In this document: positions 35,370-45,232 of the stretch, piece by piece
Position numbering within the stretch: position 1 is the stretch's first letter
Layout: each line of letters begins with the position of its first letter
Source of the DNA: Sediminibacillus terrae
GTDB taxonomy: Bacteria > Bacillota > Bacilli > Bacillales > Amphibacillaceae
Length of the DNA stretch: 64,000 nucleotides
NCBI RefSeq assembly: GCF_009602435.1
Contig: NZ_VZDQ01000026.1
Span: forward strand, 248,001 to 312,000
Direction of reading: 5' to 3'
Notes under the pieces: generated by a model
The model's input: the letters and a program-made list of their open reading frames with translations, nothing else
What the model was told of the DNA's origin: nothing
Databases searched by the model: none
Translations under genes and position numbers: made by a program

Positions 35370-36145
35370 AACGCTTCAAAACGGTGCATTTTAAAACAAT
35401 CATACTCTAGAGAGGCTTTCACAATAAATATAAACTGCGACATAGTCTGAATGCGTCTATTTGACTTCCTATTTTTGTTGAGTTGGAGTTCGACGCTGCG
35501 AAAATACCCTGCGCTTTCCGCGGGCGGCTGGTGAGCTTCCTCGAGCTTGCGCTCTGCGGAATCTCACCGAGGCCTTTCCTCCCGTAGGAGTCTACAGGTA
35601 TTTTCTTCGCTAGGAACAGCATTTCTGTTTAGAAACGCCTCGAAATTTTTTTATTCATAAGTACTCCATGCACCGTATCTTCAAAAGACATTGCCAGGAA
35701 AACAAGCAGAAAGTCCAAGAACAGGAGAAAAGGTGGGAATTACAACTGTCTTTTATGAAAAGAAGTACACATTTCCTGACAAACGTTTTTAAGATGGCTT
35801 GTTGGTTCTCAAGGAAAAAGTCTACGCTTCCCGTTAATCAGCCTGCTTTTTAGCGCAGGTAGCATGCGCAGACTCCTGCGGGAACAGCACGAGCTGAAGA
35901 TCCACTTGGTAAAGCGGTTTTCTTTACCAAGTTAGCTGAGGCCGTGCCCGCGGAAAGCGAAGTATGCTACCGAAGCGGTGGGTAACACCCTTTTTGAATA
36001 GGTAATGGAATTTTCCGTTATAGTTAGTTCGCAGTTTATATCAAAAGGGCGATTGTTGAATTCATGGGACTTCTGGGCATAGTAAAACCCGAGCCTGGTA
36101 TATCGGGCTCGGGTTTCCGTAAATAACAAAGCATTCCAACTCGAC
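35370..36145. repeat. Gene-free region, second copy of the 600-bp composite repeat
   Basis: Region 35420-36045 matches 2560-3170 in the same orientation, except the GC-rich block (35498-35612), which is inverted. Ends with the motPS terminator. No supported gene. Confidence 0.7.
36085..36116 (-). terminator. Terminator of motPS
   Basis: Arms AAACCCGAGCC (36085-36095) and complement (36106-36116) with A/T tails; 30 nt beyond the motS stop. Confidence 0.85.
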
Positions 36146-36904
36146 TTATTCTTCCGCTTCCTGGAGCAACACAATTTCCACGCGGCGATTTTTGGCCCAG
36201 TTTGCTGAAGAATCATTGGGCACAAGCGGACGAGTATCACCATAACCGGCAGCACTGAAACGGTCTTTTTCCACATCGCCGTTATCGATTAAATAACGTA
36301 CCACCCGGCTCGCCCTTGCAGATGATAGTTCCCAGTTGGACGGGAATCGATAATTCGATATTGGGCGGTTGTCAGTGTGCCCTTCTATCCTGACGTCATT
36401 GGAAATAGTGTTCAACAAAATGTTTACCTTGTCCAATAACACTTCCCCATCCTCGATAATATCTGCTTCCCCTGAATCGAACAGGACTTTTTCTTGTAGA
36501 GTAAGGACAACCCCTTCTTCGGTCTGACTAGCTGTAACCACGTTGTTTAGATCATTTTTGTCGAGAAAAGCTGTCACTTGGCGCAATAAATCCTCGGCTG
36601 AATCTTTATCCTGTTCGGAAGTGTCTTGCTCCTCCTCTTTTTCATCCGATTCATCCATTTGTAAGCCTGATTGCTTGGCATCGGTATTTTCTGCAGGGTT
36701 TTCCATCGGGATCGGTGACGGTGATTGTTCAAAAATCTTACTGCTGCGGAACGATTCTGCCAACGCCTCAAATTTCTCCAAATCGATTTGAGACATAGAA
36801 AATAACAAGATAAAGAAAACGAGGATCAACGTCACCATATCTGCATATGTAACCATCCATTTCGGTGCTCCCCTATCCTTCCGCCTTCTTTTTCTAAGCT
36901 TCAT
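36146..36904 (-). CDS. motS: Flagellar stator subunit MotS
   Basis: About 252 residues, MotB-like. A cytoplasmic basic start, one membrane helix with the ion-binding aspartate (WMVTYADMVTLILVFFILLF), a linker of about 80 charged residues, and a C-terminal OmpA-like peptidoglycan-binding domain (EGHTDNRPI, NWELSSARASRVVRYL, NRRVEIVL). With MotP it forms a sodium-driven stator. Start at 36904 has GGGAGA upstream and overlaps the end of motP by 11 nt. Adjacent to ccpA as in B. subtilis. Confidence 0.92.
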   Translation of the reverse strand: MKLRKRRRKDRGAPKWMVTYADMVTLILVFFILLFSMSQIDLEKFEALAESFRSSKIFEQSPSPIPMENPAENTDAKQSGLQMDESDEKEEEQDTSEQDKDSAEDLLRQVTAFLDKNDLNNVVTASQTEEGVVLTLQEKVLFDSGEADIIEDGEVLLDKVNILLNTISNDVRIEGHTDNRPISNYRFPSNWELSSARASRVVRYLIDNGDVEKDRFSAAGYGDTRPLVPNDSSANWAKNRRVEIVLLQEAEE

Positions 36905-37718
36905 GAATGGAATCTCCCAAAAGTGCACCTTCCGCCTTTTCATCTGTCTTGTATTTCATATCATTGGACAAAAAAGCGGCCAGTTTCTCTTCCAATATTC
37001 TCGGATTTTGTCCGGATTGCACTCCGATGACACCTTCAATAATGATTTGTTTAAGAAAGACTTCTTCCTCCGTCTTGTTCTCAAGCTTTCCGGCCATCGG
37101 GATGAATACCAAGTTGGCCAGCACGGTTCCATAGAAAGTCGTCAACAAAGCGACAGCCATATTCGGTCCTAGTGTAGCGGGATCTTGAAGATTATTGAGC
37201 ATGAGTACAAGTCCAATCAGAGTTCCGATCATTCCCCATGCCGGTGCATATTCTCCAGCCTTTTCTATAATAAGCCTTCCTTTGTGATGGCGTTCTTCCA
37301 AAGCAACGATTTCCGCATGCATGATATCGTGGATTACTTCAGGTTCTATTCCATCCACTGCAAGAAGGATACCTTTTTTCAAAAAAGGATCTTCCACTTC
37401 TTCCAGCTCATTTTCCAAAGCAAGCAGGCCATCTCTTCTCGCTCTCTCCGACAAGTGAACGAAAAGGCGGATCATTTCTGGCAGGCTCGTATCACTTTTC
37501 GTAAAAGCTTCTTTCATTACATGCCTGGTAAGTTTAATCTGGTCCAAATTGAAGTTAATCAATATAGCTGCAGCCAATCCGCCGATGACAATTAAAATCG
37601 ACGAAATTTGAAGGAAGGAAAGAACTCCCCCGCTTCCACCGCTTGCTAAAATTCCAAACATAAGCATGACAAAACCCAACGTGATACCGACTGGAGTCAT
37701 GATGTCTCTTTTTTTCAT
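36894..37718 (-). CDS. motP: Flagellar stator subunit MotP
   Basis: A 274-residue MotA-like protein with four hydrophobic segments (about 8-25, 32-52, 150-172 and 182-205) and a cytoplasmic loop containing the conserved charged region (LSERARRDGLLALENELEEV). Partner of MotS; the MotPS pair in Bacillus is sodium-coupled and supports motility at high salt or pH. Directly downstream of ccpA in the same direction. Confidence 0.93.
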   Translation of the reverse strand: MKKRDIMTPVGITLGFVMLMFGILASGGSGGVLSFLQISSILIVIGGLAAAILINFNLDQIKLTRHVMKEAFTKSDTSLPEMIRLFVHLSERARRDGLLALENELEEVEDPFLKKGILLAVDGIEPEVIHDIMHAEIVALEERHHKGRLIIEKAGEYAPAWGMIGTLIGLVLMLNNLQDPATLGPNMAVALLTTFYGTVLANLVFIPMAGKLENKTEEEVFLKQIIIEGVIGVQSGQNPRILEEKLAAFLSNDMKYKTDEKAEGALLGDSIHEA

Positions 37719-37823
37719 ACTCTCTCTCCCCGATTAATTGATGCACCATACATACTTTTTGACAAGATAACGAAGGCAGTTACACGGCTACTGAATCTTC
37801 TTTATATACCACCGGAGAAGTCA

Positions 37824-38825
37824 TTACTGGGACTTGGTCGAATTCCGTTCAATGATTCGATGCGGTAAAATGATATTCTGTTCGGTGACTTCCTCTTTAT
37901 TCATATATTTTGTCAATAAACGCATTGCCACAGCACCGATATCATACATCGGTTGAACAATTGTCGACAGAGTCGGACGGACCATCGTTGCTAAACGGGT
38001 GTTGTCGAACCCGAAGACTTCCAAATCCTCCGGTACTTTCAAACCTCTGTCCTGTGCACCGTGGATCACGCCAAGAGCCATTTCGTCTGAAGCGACAAAA
38101 ATACTTGTTGGTTTTTTGTCCAGGGCCATCAGCTGTTCCAGGGCTTCCATACCGGAATCATACGTATAATCCCCTTTGATAACATACTCTTCATTCAAGG
38201 TTACATTTTTTTCTTCCAAGGCACGCTTATAGCCATTGAATTTTTGAGTATTGATTTCCGTTTCTTCCTGTGCGGACACGAAAGCCGGATGCTCGTTTCC
38301 ATGCTCCAACAACAAAGAAGCCGCCTCATATGCAGCTTGTTCATAATCAATATTGACAGAAGGAGTGGACTCTGTCTCATCAATTGTCGCAGCAAGCGCA
38401 ACCGGAACAGGGGAAGTCTTGAACTGCTGGACATGTTCTTCCGTGATCTTACCTCCCATAAAGACAATCCCGTCGACTTGTTTCTCAAGCATCGTGTTGA
38501 TAAGATGGAGTTCCTTGTCTTTGTTTTGGTCGGAATTGCTCAAAATAATATTGTAATTGTACATCGTGGCAATGTCTTCGATTCCGCGGGCAAGTTCGGC
38601 AAAAAAGATGCTGGATATATCCGGTATGATTGCGCCCACCGTGGTCGTTTTCTTGCTCGCCAGGCCTCTGGCTACGGCATTCGGACGATATCCGAGACGC
38701 TCTATCGTATTTAACACTTTTTTTCTGGTTGCAGGCTTGACATTCGGATTTCCGTTTACAACCCTCGATACAGTAGCCATGGAAACATTCGCCTCACGTG
38801 CTACGTCATATATTGTAATATTCAT
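37824..38825 (-). CDS. ccpA: Catabolite control protein A
   Basis: A 333-residue LacI-family master regulator. With Ser46-phosphorylated HPr it binds cre sites to repress or activate carbon genes. The helix-turn-helix is at the very N-terminus ([20 protein letters not shown]), followed by the hinge and periplasmic-binding-like core ([30 protein letters not shown]). Start fixed at 38825 by TAGGAGG; the upstream in-frame extension is not expected. Confidence 0.97.
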   Translation of the reverse strand: MNITIYDVAREANVSMATVSRVVNGNPNVKPATRKKVLNTIERLGYRPNAVARGLASKKTTTVGAIIPDISSIFFAELARGIEDIATMYNYNIILSNSDQNKDKELHLINTMLEKQVDGIVFMGGKITEEHVQQFKTSPVPVALAATIDETESTPSVNIDYEQAAYEAASLLLEHGNEHPAFVSAQEETEINTQKFNGYKRALEEKNVTLNEEYVIKGDYTYDSGMEALEQLMALDKKPTSIFVASDEMALGVIHGAQDRGLKVPEDLEVFGFDNTRLATMVRPTLSTIVQPMYDIGAVAMRLLTKYMNKEEVTEQNIILPHRIIERNSTKSQ

Positions 38826-38974
38826 AAGTAAAAACCTCCTATATCTCTTCCTATATCTCGTACTGCTTTTCATTAATAATACGATACTCTACAAGGTTCC
38901 GCAATGTTTGCAAACAAAATGCTCACTTCTTTACCAGTTTCCACAAAAACGTATCCGCTTAAACAAAAAATAAA

Positions 38975-39003
38975 GCCCTCACCATATAATAGCAGGCAAG
39001 GGC
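38975..39003 (-). terminator. Terminator of aroA
   Basis: Nine-pair stem (38975-38983 and 38995-39003, with wobble pairs) followed on the minus strand by a T-rich run. Confidence 0.65.
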
Positions 39004-39033
39004 CATATGACCAAGCGATGAAACTTGATTTTA

Positions 39034-40098
39034 TTATTTTTTCAGTTCCGCCATGAAACGATTGAACGTTTCAATATCCATCTGCTGGGCGGAATCAGAA
39101 AGCGCAACTGCCGGATCTGGATGAACTTCTGCCATTACACCGTCCGATCCGATTGCAAGTGCTGCTTTAGCTGCCGGAAGGAGCAAGTCCCGGCGGCCGG
39201 TCGAGTGGGTGACGTCTACCATGACAGGCAAGTGCGTTTCCTGTTTAAGAATCGGAACGGCGGTAATATCCAGCGTGTTCCTGGTCGCCCGTTCATAGGT
39301 ACGGATTCCTCTTTCACATAGAATGATGTCGCCGTTGCCTTTGGAAATAATATATTCCGCAGCATTGATGAACTCTGAAATCGTAGCTGACAACCCACGC
39401 TTAAGGAGGACAGGTTTTTTCACCTCGCCCGCAGCTTTTAACAATTCAAAGTTTTGCATGTTCCGGGCACCGATTTGGATGACATCGATGTACTCGACCG
39501 CCTGCTCTATATCTGCCGGATTGACGATTTCACTTACAACAGCAAGCCCATATTCATCTGCAACTCTTTTTAAAATTTTCAAACCTTCCAAACCAAGACC
39601 CTGGAAATCATATGGGGAGGTACGTGGTTTGAACGCTCCTCCTCTCAATAGCTTCAAGCCTTGCTTTTTGACGGCTTCTGCTACCTGCGCCACCTGTTCA
39701 TAACTTTCCACTGCACAAGGCCCCATAATGAAATGCCGATTGCCATCTCCGAACTTTTCGCCATTGATATCGATAACCGTGTCTTCAGGCTTCTTCTTTC
39801 TGGAAACAAGCAACGCTTTTCGATGATCATCCTCCTGCAACTCCAAGCTTGCTTTAAATATCTCCTTGAATAGAGCTTCCAGTGTGGAGTTCTCAAATGG
39901 ACCATTGTTATGTTCTGTAATCAAGTCAAGCATTGCACGCTCCCGTACCGGATCAAAACGATAAGCACCTTGTTTTTCCTTTATTTGTCCGATTTCCTGA
40001 ACCAACTCCGCCCTTTTGTTGATTAATTCAAGAATATCTAGATTCACTTGATCAAGTTTGCTTCGCAATTGATCTAATTGTTCATTACTCACTGTCAA
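39034..40098 (-). CDS. aroA: Bifunctional chorismate mutase / DAHP synthase
   Basis: A 354-residue fusion: AroQ-type chorismate mutase (about 1-85, [20 protein letters not shown]) and a type I beta DAHP synthase (about 110-345, [39 protein letters not shown]). It condenses PEP and erythrose 4-phosphate, the first step of aromatic amino acid synthesis; the mutase domain doubles as the allosteric sensor for chorismate and prephenate in Bacillus. Monocistronic, upstream of ccpA in the same direction. Confidence 0.96.
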   Translation of the reverse strand: MTVSNEQLDQLRSKLDQVNLDILELINKRAELVQEIGQIKEKQGAYRFDPVRERAMLDLITEHNNGPFENSTLEALFKEIFKASLELQEDDHRKALLVSRKKKPEDTVIDINGEKFGDGNRHFIMGPCAVESYEQVAQVAEAVKKQGLKLLRGGAFKPRTSPYDFQGLGLEGLKILKRVADEYGLAVVSEIVNPADIEQAVEYIDVIQIGARNMQNFELLKAAGEVKKPVLLKRGLSATISEFINAAEYIISKGNGDIILCERGIRTYERATRNTLDITAVPILKQETHLPVMVDVTHSTGRRDLLLPAAKAALAIGSDGVMAEVHPDPAVALSDSAQQMDIETFNRFMAELKK

Positions 40099-40262
40099 AC
40101 TCCCCCTTGAATATGTAATAATAGTAGGTAATAGAATAATAATGTACTAATTTTTAATAATTAGGGATTATTATAGCTAAAATATTGCCTGTTGTCATTA
40201 GTAAGATTTATAAAATTTCGTATATTTGATTTTTTATTCAACACTTGAAGGGGATACGGACA

Positions 40263-42395
40263 ATGACGGAAAAAATATTCTCCCTGGATATAGGGACAAG
40301 AACCGTAATCGGCCTGATTCTAGAGAAAAAAGGGCCAAATTACCAGCTGCTTGATTATTATGTGGAGGAGCATCAGGAACGCGCAATGCTCGATGGACAA
40401 ATCCATGATGTCGTAGCGGTTGCCGAAACGATTGAAAAAGTGAAGCTTCATTTGGAAGACAGCCACGGTCCATTGAAAAGTGTATGTGTGGCAGCAGCAG
40501 GAAGGGCACTGAAAACAAAAAGGACTGATGTGGCCAAAGAGATTGATCAGCAGCCGCTTATGAGCAAGGAAGATATATTGTTTTTAGAACTTTCTGCCGT
40601 ACAGAAGGCACAGTATGCCCTGGCTAATGAGGACATGGAAGATACCAGCACGGAATATTACTGTGTCGGTTACTCTGTGATCAGGTACCAATTAGATGAA
40701 CAGACGATCGGATCCTTGATCGATCAACAGGGAAAGACCGCTTCGGTTGAAATCATCGCCACCTTTTTGCCAAAAGTCGTCGTTGAATCTTTGATTTCCT
40801 CTCTTACAAGAGCAGGACTGGAAATGCAGGCATTGACGCTTGAGCCGATTGCGGCTATAGACGTATTGATTCCGGCTTCTATGAGAAAGCTCAACGTCGC
40901 GCTAGTAGATATCGGTGCCGGAACAAGCGATATTGCTTTAACAGACGACGGAACTGTCTCTGCTTATGGAATGGTACCACAGGCAGGGGATGAAATAACT
41001 GAAGCGCTTAGTGAACATTTCCTTTTGGATTTTCCTCAGGCGGAACAAATGAAACGGGAATTGAGCGAACAACAAGAAGTTACCATCACAGACATTCTGG
41101 GATTTGAACAAACTATTACTTATGAAGAGGTTGTCACAGCGATTTCTGGAGAAATTGACGCCTTGGCAGAATCGATTCAAGCTGAAATCCTCACTTTGAA
41201 TAGTCACGCCCCGAAAGCTGTCATGCTGGTGGGCGGCGGAAGTTTGACACCGGAAATCACCAGTAGACTGGCTTCTAAATTGGAACTGCCGGGAAACCGG
41301 GTGGCAATAAGAGGAAGCGAGGCAATACCTGCTTTGACCAAAACCGAGAATCTTCCTGGCGGTCCGGCATTTGTAACACCAATCGGCATAGCGATAGCGG
41401 CCAAACAAAATCCGGTTCATTACATCAGTGTGACGGTCAACGAAAGAGCTGTACGCTTATTTGATATGAAACAGCTCACTGCTGCCGACTGTCTATTGGC
41501 TGCCGGTATCAACGTCGATAAACTATATGGGCTGCCGGGCATGGCTGCCATCGTGTCGGTGAACGGAAAAGAAGTCACGATTCCCGGAAGCTACGGCACC
41601 CCTCCTTCTTTATGGCTTAACGACGAGCCAGCCCGAATCGATGCTCCCATTAAGCATGGAGATAAATTGGTGGTTGAAAAAGGAAATGATGGGTCCCCGC
41701 CAAATATAACTGTAGGCGAACTGCTTGGCGAGATACCGAAAACTAACCTGTCATTAAATGGGATGGAATTAGAAATGGAAACGAAGGTCCTCGTTAACGA
41801 CATAGAAGCTGGACTGGATACAAAATTGACGGACCGGGATGCCGTAAGGGTGGAAACGGTGAAAACCGTTAGAGATGTGCTTCTATTTGCCGGACGGGAA
41901 GAGTGGCTCGAGGGCACAGAAGACTTTACTGTGTTCGTAAATGGAAATCAGCTTTTCCTTGATAACATACCAGCCTATTTGCAGAAAAACAATCGACCGG
42001 CACAATTGGAAGACAAAATTAAAAACGGAGACAGTATTACGTACACCAGCAGCCAAAATCCGACTGTCCAGCATATCTTGGAAAAAATGCAATTGAAAAT
42101 GAAGTACTACCTTCCCATTACATTCAATGGGGAAAAACTGGAATTGGAAAAGCCGGCTATAAAGGTGACCAGGAATAGCAGGGAGTTGACGGAAGAAGAC
42201 ACAATCAATCCGAGAGACCATCTTTCCATCGAAAAAATACCACACACTCCGTTTATCTTTCAGGATATTTTTCGATTCGCCACGGTGAATTTGGCAGAAG
42301 CTACCGGAAATTTCCACATATACAAAAATGGAGAACCAGCAGCTTTTTTTGACGAATTAGCGCCTCACGATGAGTTAGTCTTGCAATTCCAATAG
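40263..42395 (+). CDS. FtsA/PilM-like actin-fold protein with repeated C-terminal modules
   Basis: About 710 residues. The first 390 residues are an FtsA/PilM-type ATPase fold: SLDIGTRTVIGLI (phosphate 1), an SHS2-like insertion (KSVCVAAAGRALKTKRTDV), VALVDIGAGTSDIAL (phosphate 2) and VMLVGGGSLTPEI (adenosine). The C-terminal half has three or more copies of a small beta-rich unit with VNG starts and xxGDxI/V ends (VSVNGKEVT, HGDKLVVE, VFVNGNQLF, NGDSITY). It has no amphipathic FtsA tail. Annotated in Bacillaceae as a cell-division FtsA-like protein; its real role is unclear. Start at 40263 set by AAGGGG. Confidence 0.8.
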   Translation: MTEKIFSLDIGTRTVIGLILEKKGPNYQLLDYYVEEHQERAMLDGQIHDVVAVAETIEKVKLHLEDSHGPLKSVCVAAAGRALKTKRTDVAKEIDQQPLMSKEDILFLELSAVQKAQYALANEDMEDTSTEYYCVGYSVIRYQLDEQTIGSLIDQQGKTASVEIIATFLPKVVVESLISSLTRAGLEMQALTLEPIAAIDVLIPASMRKLNVALVDIGAGTSDIALTDDGTVSAYGMVPQAGDEITEALSEHFLLDFPQAEQMKRELSEQQEVTITDILGFEQTITYEEVVTAISGEIDALAESIQAEILTLNSHAPKAVMLVGGGSLTPEITSRLASKLELPGNRVAIRGSEAIPALTKTENLPGGPAFVTPIGIAIAAKQNPVHYISVTVNERAVRLFDMKQLTAADCLLAAGINVDKLYGLPGMAAIVSVNGKEVTIPGSYGTPPSLWLNDEPARIDAPIKHGDKLVVEKGNDGSPPNITVGELLGEIPKTNLSLNGMELEMETKVLVNDIEAGLDTKLTDRDAVRVETVKTVRDVLLFAGREEWLEGTEDFTVFVNGNQLFLDNIPAYLQKNNRPAQLEDKIKNGDSITYTSSQNPTVQHILEKMQLKMKYYLPITFNGEKLELEKPAIKVTRNSRELTEEDTINPRDHLSIEKIPHTPFIFQDIFRFATVNLAEATGNFHIYKNGEPAAFFDELAPHDELVLQFQ

Positions 42396-42494
42396 TGCCA
42401 CGAAATCCTCCAATTTGGAGGACGACCGCAGAACTATCTTTTAAAAGAGAAGTAAGCTAAAGAGTGGTACCCGCTTTTTCCATCTGTTAAACGC

Positions 42495-42541
42495 AATAAG
42501 TCAGGCTGCAGCATCAATCATTCGCTGCAGCCTGACTTATT
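42495..42541. terminator. Bidirectional terminator between ftsA-like and ytxH
   Basis: Perfect 18-bp arms (42495-42512 and 42524-42541) around an 11-nt loop, between convergent genes; it overlaps the ytxH stop codon. Confidence 0.85.
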
Positions 42542-42941
42542 ATGCTTTGCTTCCTTCTTGTTCTTTTTCGATTTCATCAGCAGCTTCTTCAATTGCCCGT
42601 GCTACTTCTTCAGCTGCTTTCTCAGCTTCCTCGTCGGAATTTTTTCTTCGGTTTTTGAAAGAATCGGTTGTGTCTTTCATCATCTTTGTTAAATCCTGCG
42701 ATTTGACTGTCGCTTTTTCCCGCCACTCAGAGCTTTTTTCATATGCAACGTCTTTCCACTCGTTTGCACGGTCTTTCACGTAACCAGCGTTCTCATTCAA
42801 TGAGCTGCGGAGTTCGCTGCCAGATTTAGGAGCAAACAGTAGTGCCACAGAAGCACCGACCACACCGCCGATTATAGAACCAATCAGAAAGTCTTTCCCA
42901 TTTACATTTTGGTTTTGTTCTGGCTGATTCGCCATCATCAT
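42540..42941 (-). CDS. ytxH: YtxH general stress protein
   Basis: A 133-residue YtxH-family protein: a short glycine-rich membrane segment (DFLIGSIIGGVVGASVALLF) followed by a charged coiled coil. Members in B. subtilis belong to the general stress and sigma-H regulons. It is 8 nt after ytxG in a leftward operon. Biochemical role unknown. Confidence 0.9.
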   Translation of the reverse strand: MMMANQPEQNQNVNGKDFLIGSIIGGVVGASVALLFAPKSGSELRSSLNENAGYVKDRANEWKDVAYEKSSEWREKATVKSQDLTKMMKDTTDSFKNRRKNSDEEAEKAAEEVARAIEEAADEIEKEQEGSKA

Positions 42942-42949
42942 TCCTCCCG

Positions 42950-43366
42950 TTAGACGTTTTTATTGTTTTTTCTTTGTTTCCACAAATTCATGACGACCGT
43001 ACCCCAATTCATCGCCTGTGCCGTTGTTTCTTTGTTTTGCTCGGCAACTACTGTTACTTTGCTGGATACAGAGCGGATAGTATTGTTGAATTCTTTCACA
43101 GATTCCCCAATACCCTTCACTCCGTCGACAAGAGTGTTTAATTTTTGAGACTTATCATTAATATCTTCTGCAAGCTTATTCGTTTTATTTAACAAGGCCG
43201 TACTCTCAGTTGTAATACCCTCCATCTGTTTTTCCAGTCCTTCCAACGTGGAAGCAACGTCATTCAACGTACGCTGTGCTGCCTTCAGTACCATCGCTAA
43301 ATAAACTACTAAAACTGCAAAAGCTATTGCCGCAATCAAAGCCGCAATATAAAGTAAGTTTTCCAT
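42950..43366 (-). CDS. ytxG: YtxG, DUF948 membrane protein
   Basis: A 138-residue protein with an N-terminal membrane helix (LLYIAALIAAIAFAVLVVYL) and a DUF948 helical domain resembling methyl-accepting signalling coils. I place the start at 43366 because AAGGAG precedes it; an upstream frame extension lacks a ribosome binding site. Operon with ytxH; stress-related in B. subtilis. Confidence 0.9.
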   Translation of the reverse strand: MENLLYIAALIAAIAFAVLVVYLAMVLKAAQRTLNDVASTLEGLEKQMEGITTESTALLNKTNKLAEDINDKSQKLNTLVDGVKGIGESVKEFNNTIRSVSSKVTVVAEQNKETTAQAMNWGTVVMNLWKQRKNNKNV

Positions 43367-43724
43367 GTCAACTTCAACTCCTTTTCCTATGTAATTGGTA
43401 AATGCTTGCTGCAATAGGAAAACCCTACTGGATAAGAATCCAACAGAAGTATTCATTTCCTCATATGGGAACAATATACCCTAAAGCGACAAAAGTAAAC
43501 ACCTTAAAGTTTACTATTAGCACCGTCGGAAAGAAAGCAATCAGCATGCCGGATGCTGCAAAAACGGTTGAACATTGCTTCACCTAGCTGTCTTTTTTGG
43601 CGGAACCTTTCAACCAAAATCCTGGCGGCAGTTTGTGCTGCATAAATCAGCCTCGGAGATGGAGCTAAAGCACCTTGACCAGACAGCCCGCCGCTGCTTA
43701 TCCTTTCCTATCTTTCAAAAAAAT

Positions 43725-43754
43725 AACAGGGAGAATCTTTTCTCTCCCTGTTAT
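43725..43754 (-). terminator. Terminator of murC
   Basis: TAACAGGGAGA and its complement as 11-bp arms with an 8-nt loop, followed on the minus strand by a T-run. Confidence 0.85.
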
Positions 43755-43798
43755 CCATTCGATATCATGTGATAAAAATCCTGTCTCCAAAAAACATA

Positions 43799-45106
43799 TT
43801 ACTGTTTCGTATGTTTAAGGCCTTCTTCATAGGCTTGCTGGAATTTCTGAATATCTCCTGCCCCCATGAATATCAGGACACTATCCTCATACTCCTTAAG
43901 TATATCTGTATGATCCATCTCCAATAAAGACGCATCATCCACCCGTTCAAGAAGATCATTGATCGTCAGGTTGCCATTATCTTCCCGGGCAGATCCGAAA
44001 ATATCACAAAGAAATACCTTGTCCGCCTGCTTCAAACTATCGGCAAATTCCTGCAGGAACTTTTGCGTACGTGTGTAAGTATGGGGCTGAAAAATACCCA
44101 CAACTGACTTATTTGGATATTTCTTCCTGGCGGATTCAATTGTCGCCTCAATTTCCTTAGGGTGATGGGCATAGTCGTCCACTAACACTTGGGCACCAAT
44201 CTGTTTTTCCGTAAACCGGCGTTTGACGCCGCTAAAGGTGCTGATTTTTTTAATATCTTCTGTCTTCATGTCCTCATAGTGGCAAAGTGCAATCACTCCA
44301 AGCGCATTCAACACATGATGGTTGCCATAACCCGGGATTGTAAATGTGTCGTAAAATGTGTTGCGGACAAATACATCAAACGAAGTCCCGTTTTCTGTCT
44401 CTACAATATTTTGAGCCTGAAAATCATTGGAGTCCGATAGTCCATAATAAAGGACCGGCACTTTCGCCTGCAGTTTTTGTAAGTATTCGTCATCGCCACA
44501 GGCGATGATCCCCTTCTTGACTTGGTAAGCCATTTGCTGAAAGGCATCGATGACGTCGTCGATGCTTTGAAAATAATCCGGGTGATCAAAGTCGATATTG
44601 GTCATGATCGCATAATCTGGCTCATAAGCAAGAAAATGACGGCGATATTCACAAGCCTCGAAAGCAAAATATTTACTATCTGTATGCCCCATTCCCGATC
44701 CATCGCCAATTAAATAAGAAATTGGGTATGTTTCCTTCAGTACGTGTGCCAGAAGACCGGTGGTCGATGTTTTGCCGTGAGCACCTGTGACTGCAATACT
44801 GGTGTATTGCTTCAGCCATTCCCCGAGAAATTCATGATAACGATAATACGTAAGACCAAGGCGCTTGGCTTCTTGAATTTCCTCGTGATCCTCTTTGAAG
44901 GCATTACCTGCGATGATGGTCAACCCTTCTTTAATATTCTCCTTTGAAAACGGCATGATGGGTATATTTTTTCTTTCAAGGGCTTCCTGGGTAAAGAACC
45001 GTTTCTCTATATCAGAACCTTGAACAGCTTCCCCCGAATCGCTCAGGATCTGTGCCAACGCGCTCATTCCCGTCCCCTTAATACCAATGAAATGGTAAGT
45101 TGTCAT
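43799..45106 (-). CDS. murC: UDP-N-acetylmuramate--L-alanine ligase
   Basis: A 435-residue Mur ligase that adds L-Ala to UDP-MurNAc in peptidoglycan precursor synthesis. N-terminal Rossmann domain ([18 protein letters not shown]), central ATP site ([11 protein letters not shown] at about 108-118), and C-terminal domain with [15 protein letters not shown]. Full length. In B. subtilis it neighbours sftA; here a nicotinate phosphoribosyltransferase gene intervenes. Confidence 0.97.
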   Translation of the reverse strand: MTTYHFIGIKGTGMSALAQILSDSGEAVQGSDIEKRFFTQEALERKNIPIMPFSKENIKEGLTIIAGNAFKEDHEEIQEAKRLGLTYYRYHEFLGEWLKQYTSIAVTGAHGKTSTTGLLAHVLKETYPISYLIGDGSGMGHTDSKYFAFEACEYRRHFLAYEPDYAIMTNIDFDHPDYFQSIDDVIDAFQQMAYQVKKGIIACGDDEYLQKLQAKVPVLYYGLSDSNDFQAQNIVETENGTSFDVFVRNTFYDTFTIPGYGNHHVLNALGVIALCHYEDMKTEDIKKISTFSGVKRRFTEKQIGAQVLVDDYAHHPKEIEATIESARKKYPNKSVVGIFQPHTYTRTQKFLQEFADSLKQADKVFLCDIFGSAREDNGNLTINDLLERVDDASLLEMDHTDILKEYEDSVLIFMGAGDIQKFQQAYEEGLKHTKQ

Positions 45107-45232
45107 AAAACAGTACCTCCAAAATGAGTCATAATTTTATCTCTTTATGTACGTATTGGTGTACATCTATATACCGTTATCGATTCCGCTCGATAACAAA
45201 GATTTCCCCGATAATATAGGTTTCAAACTATC

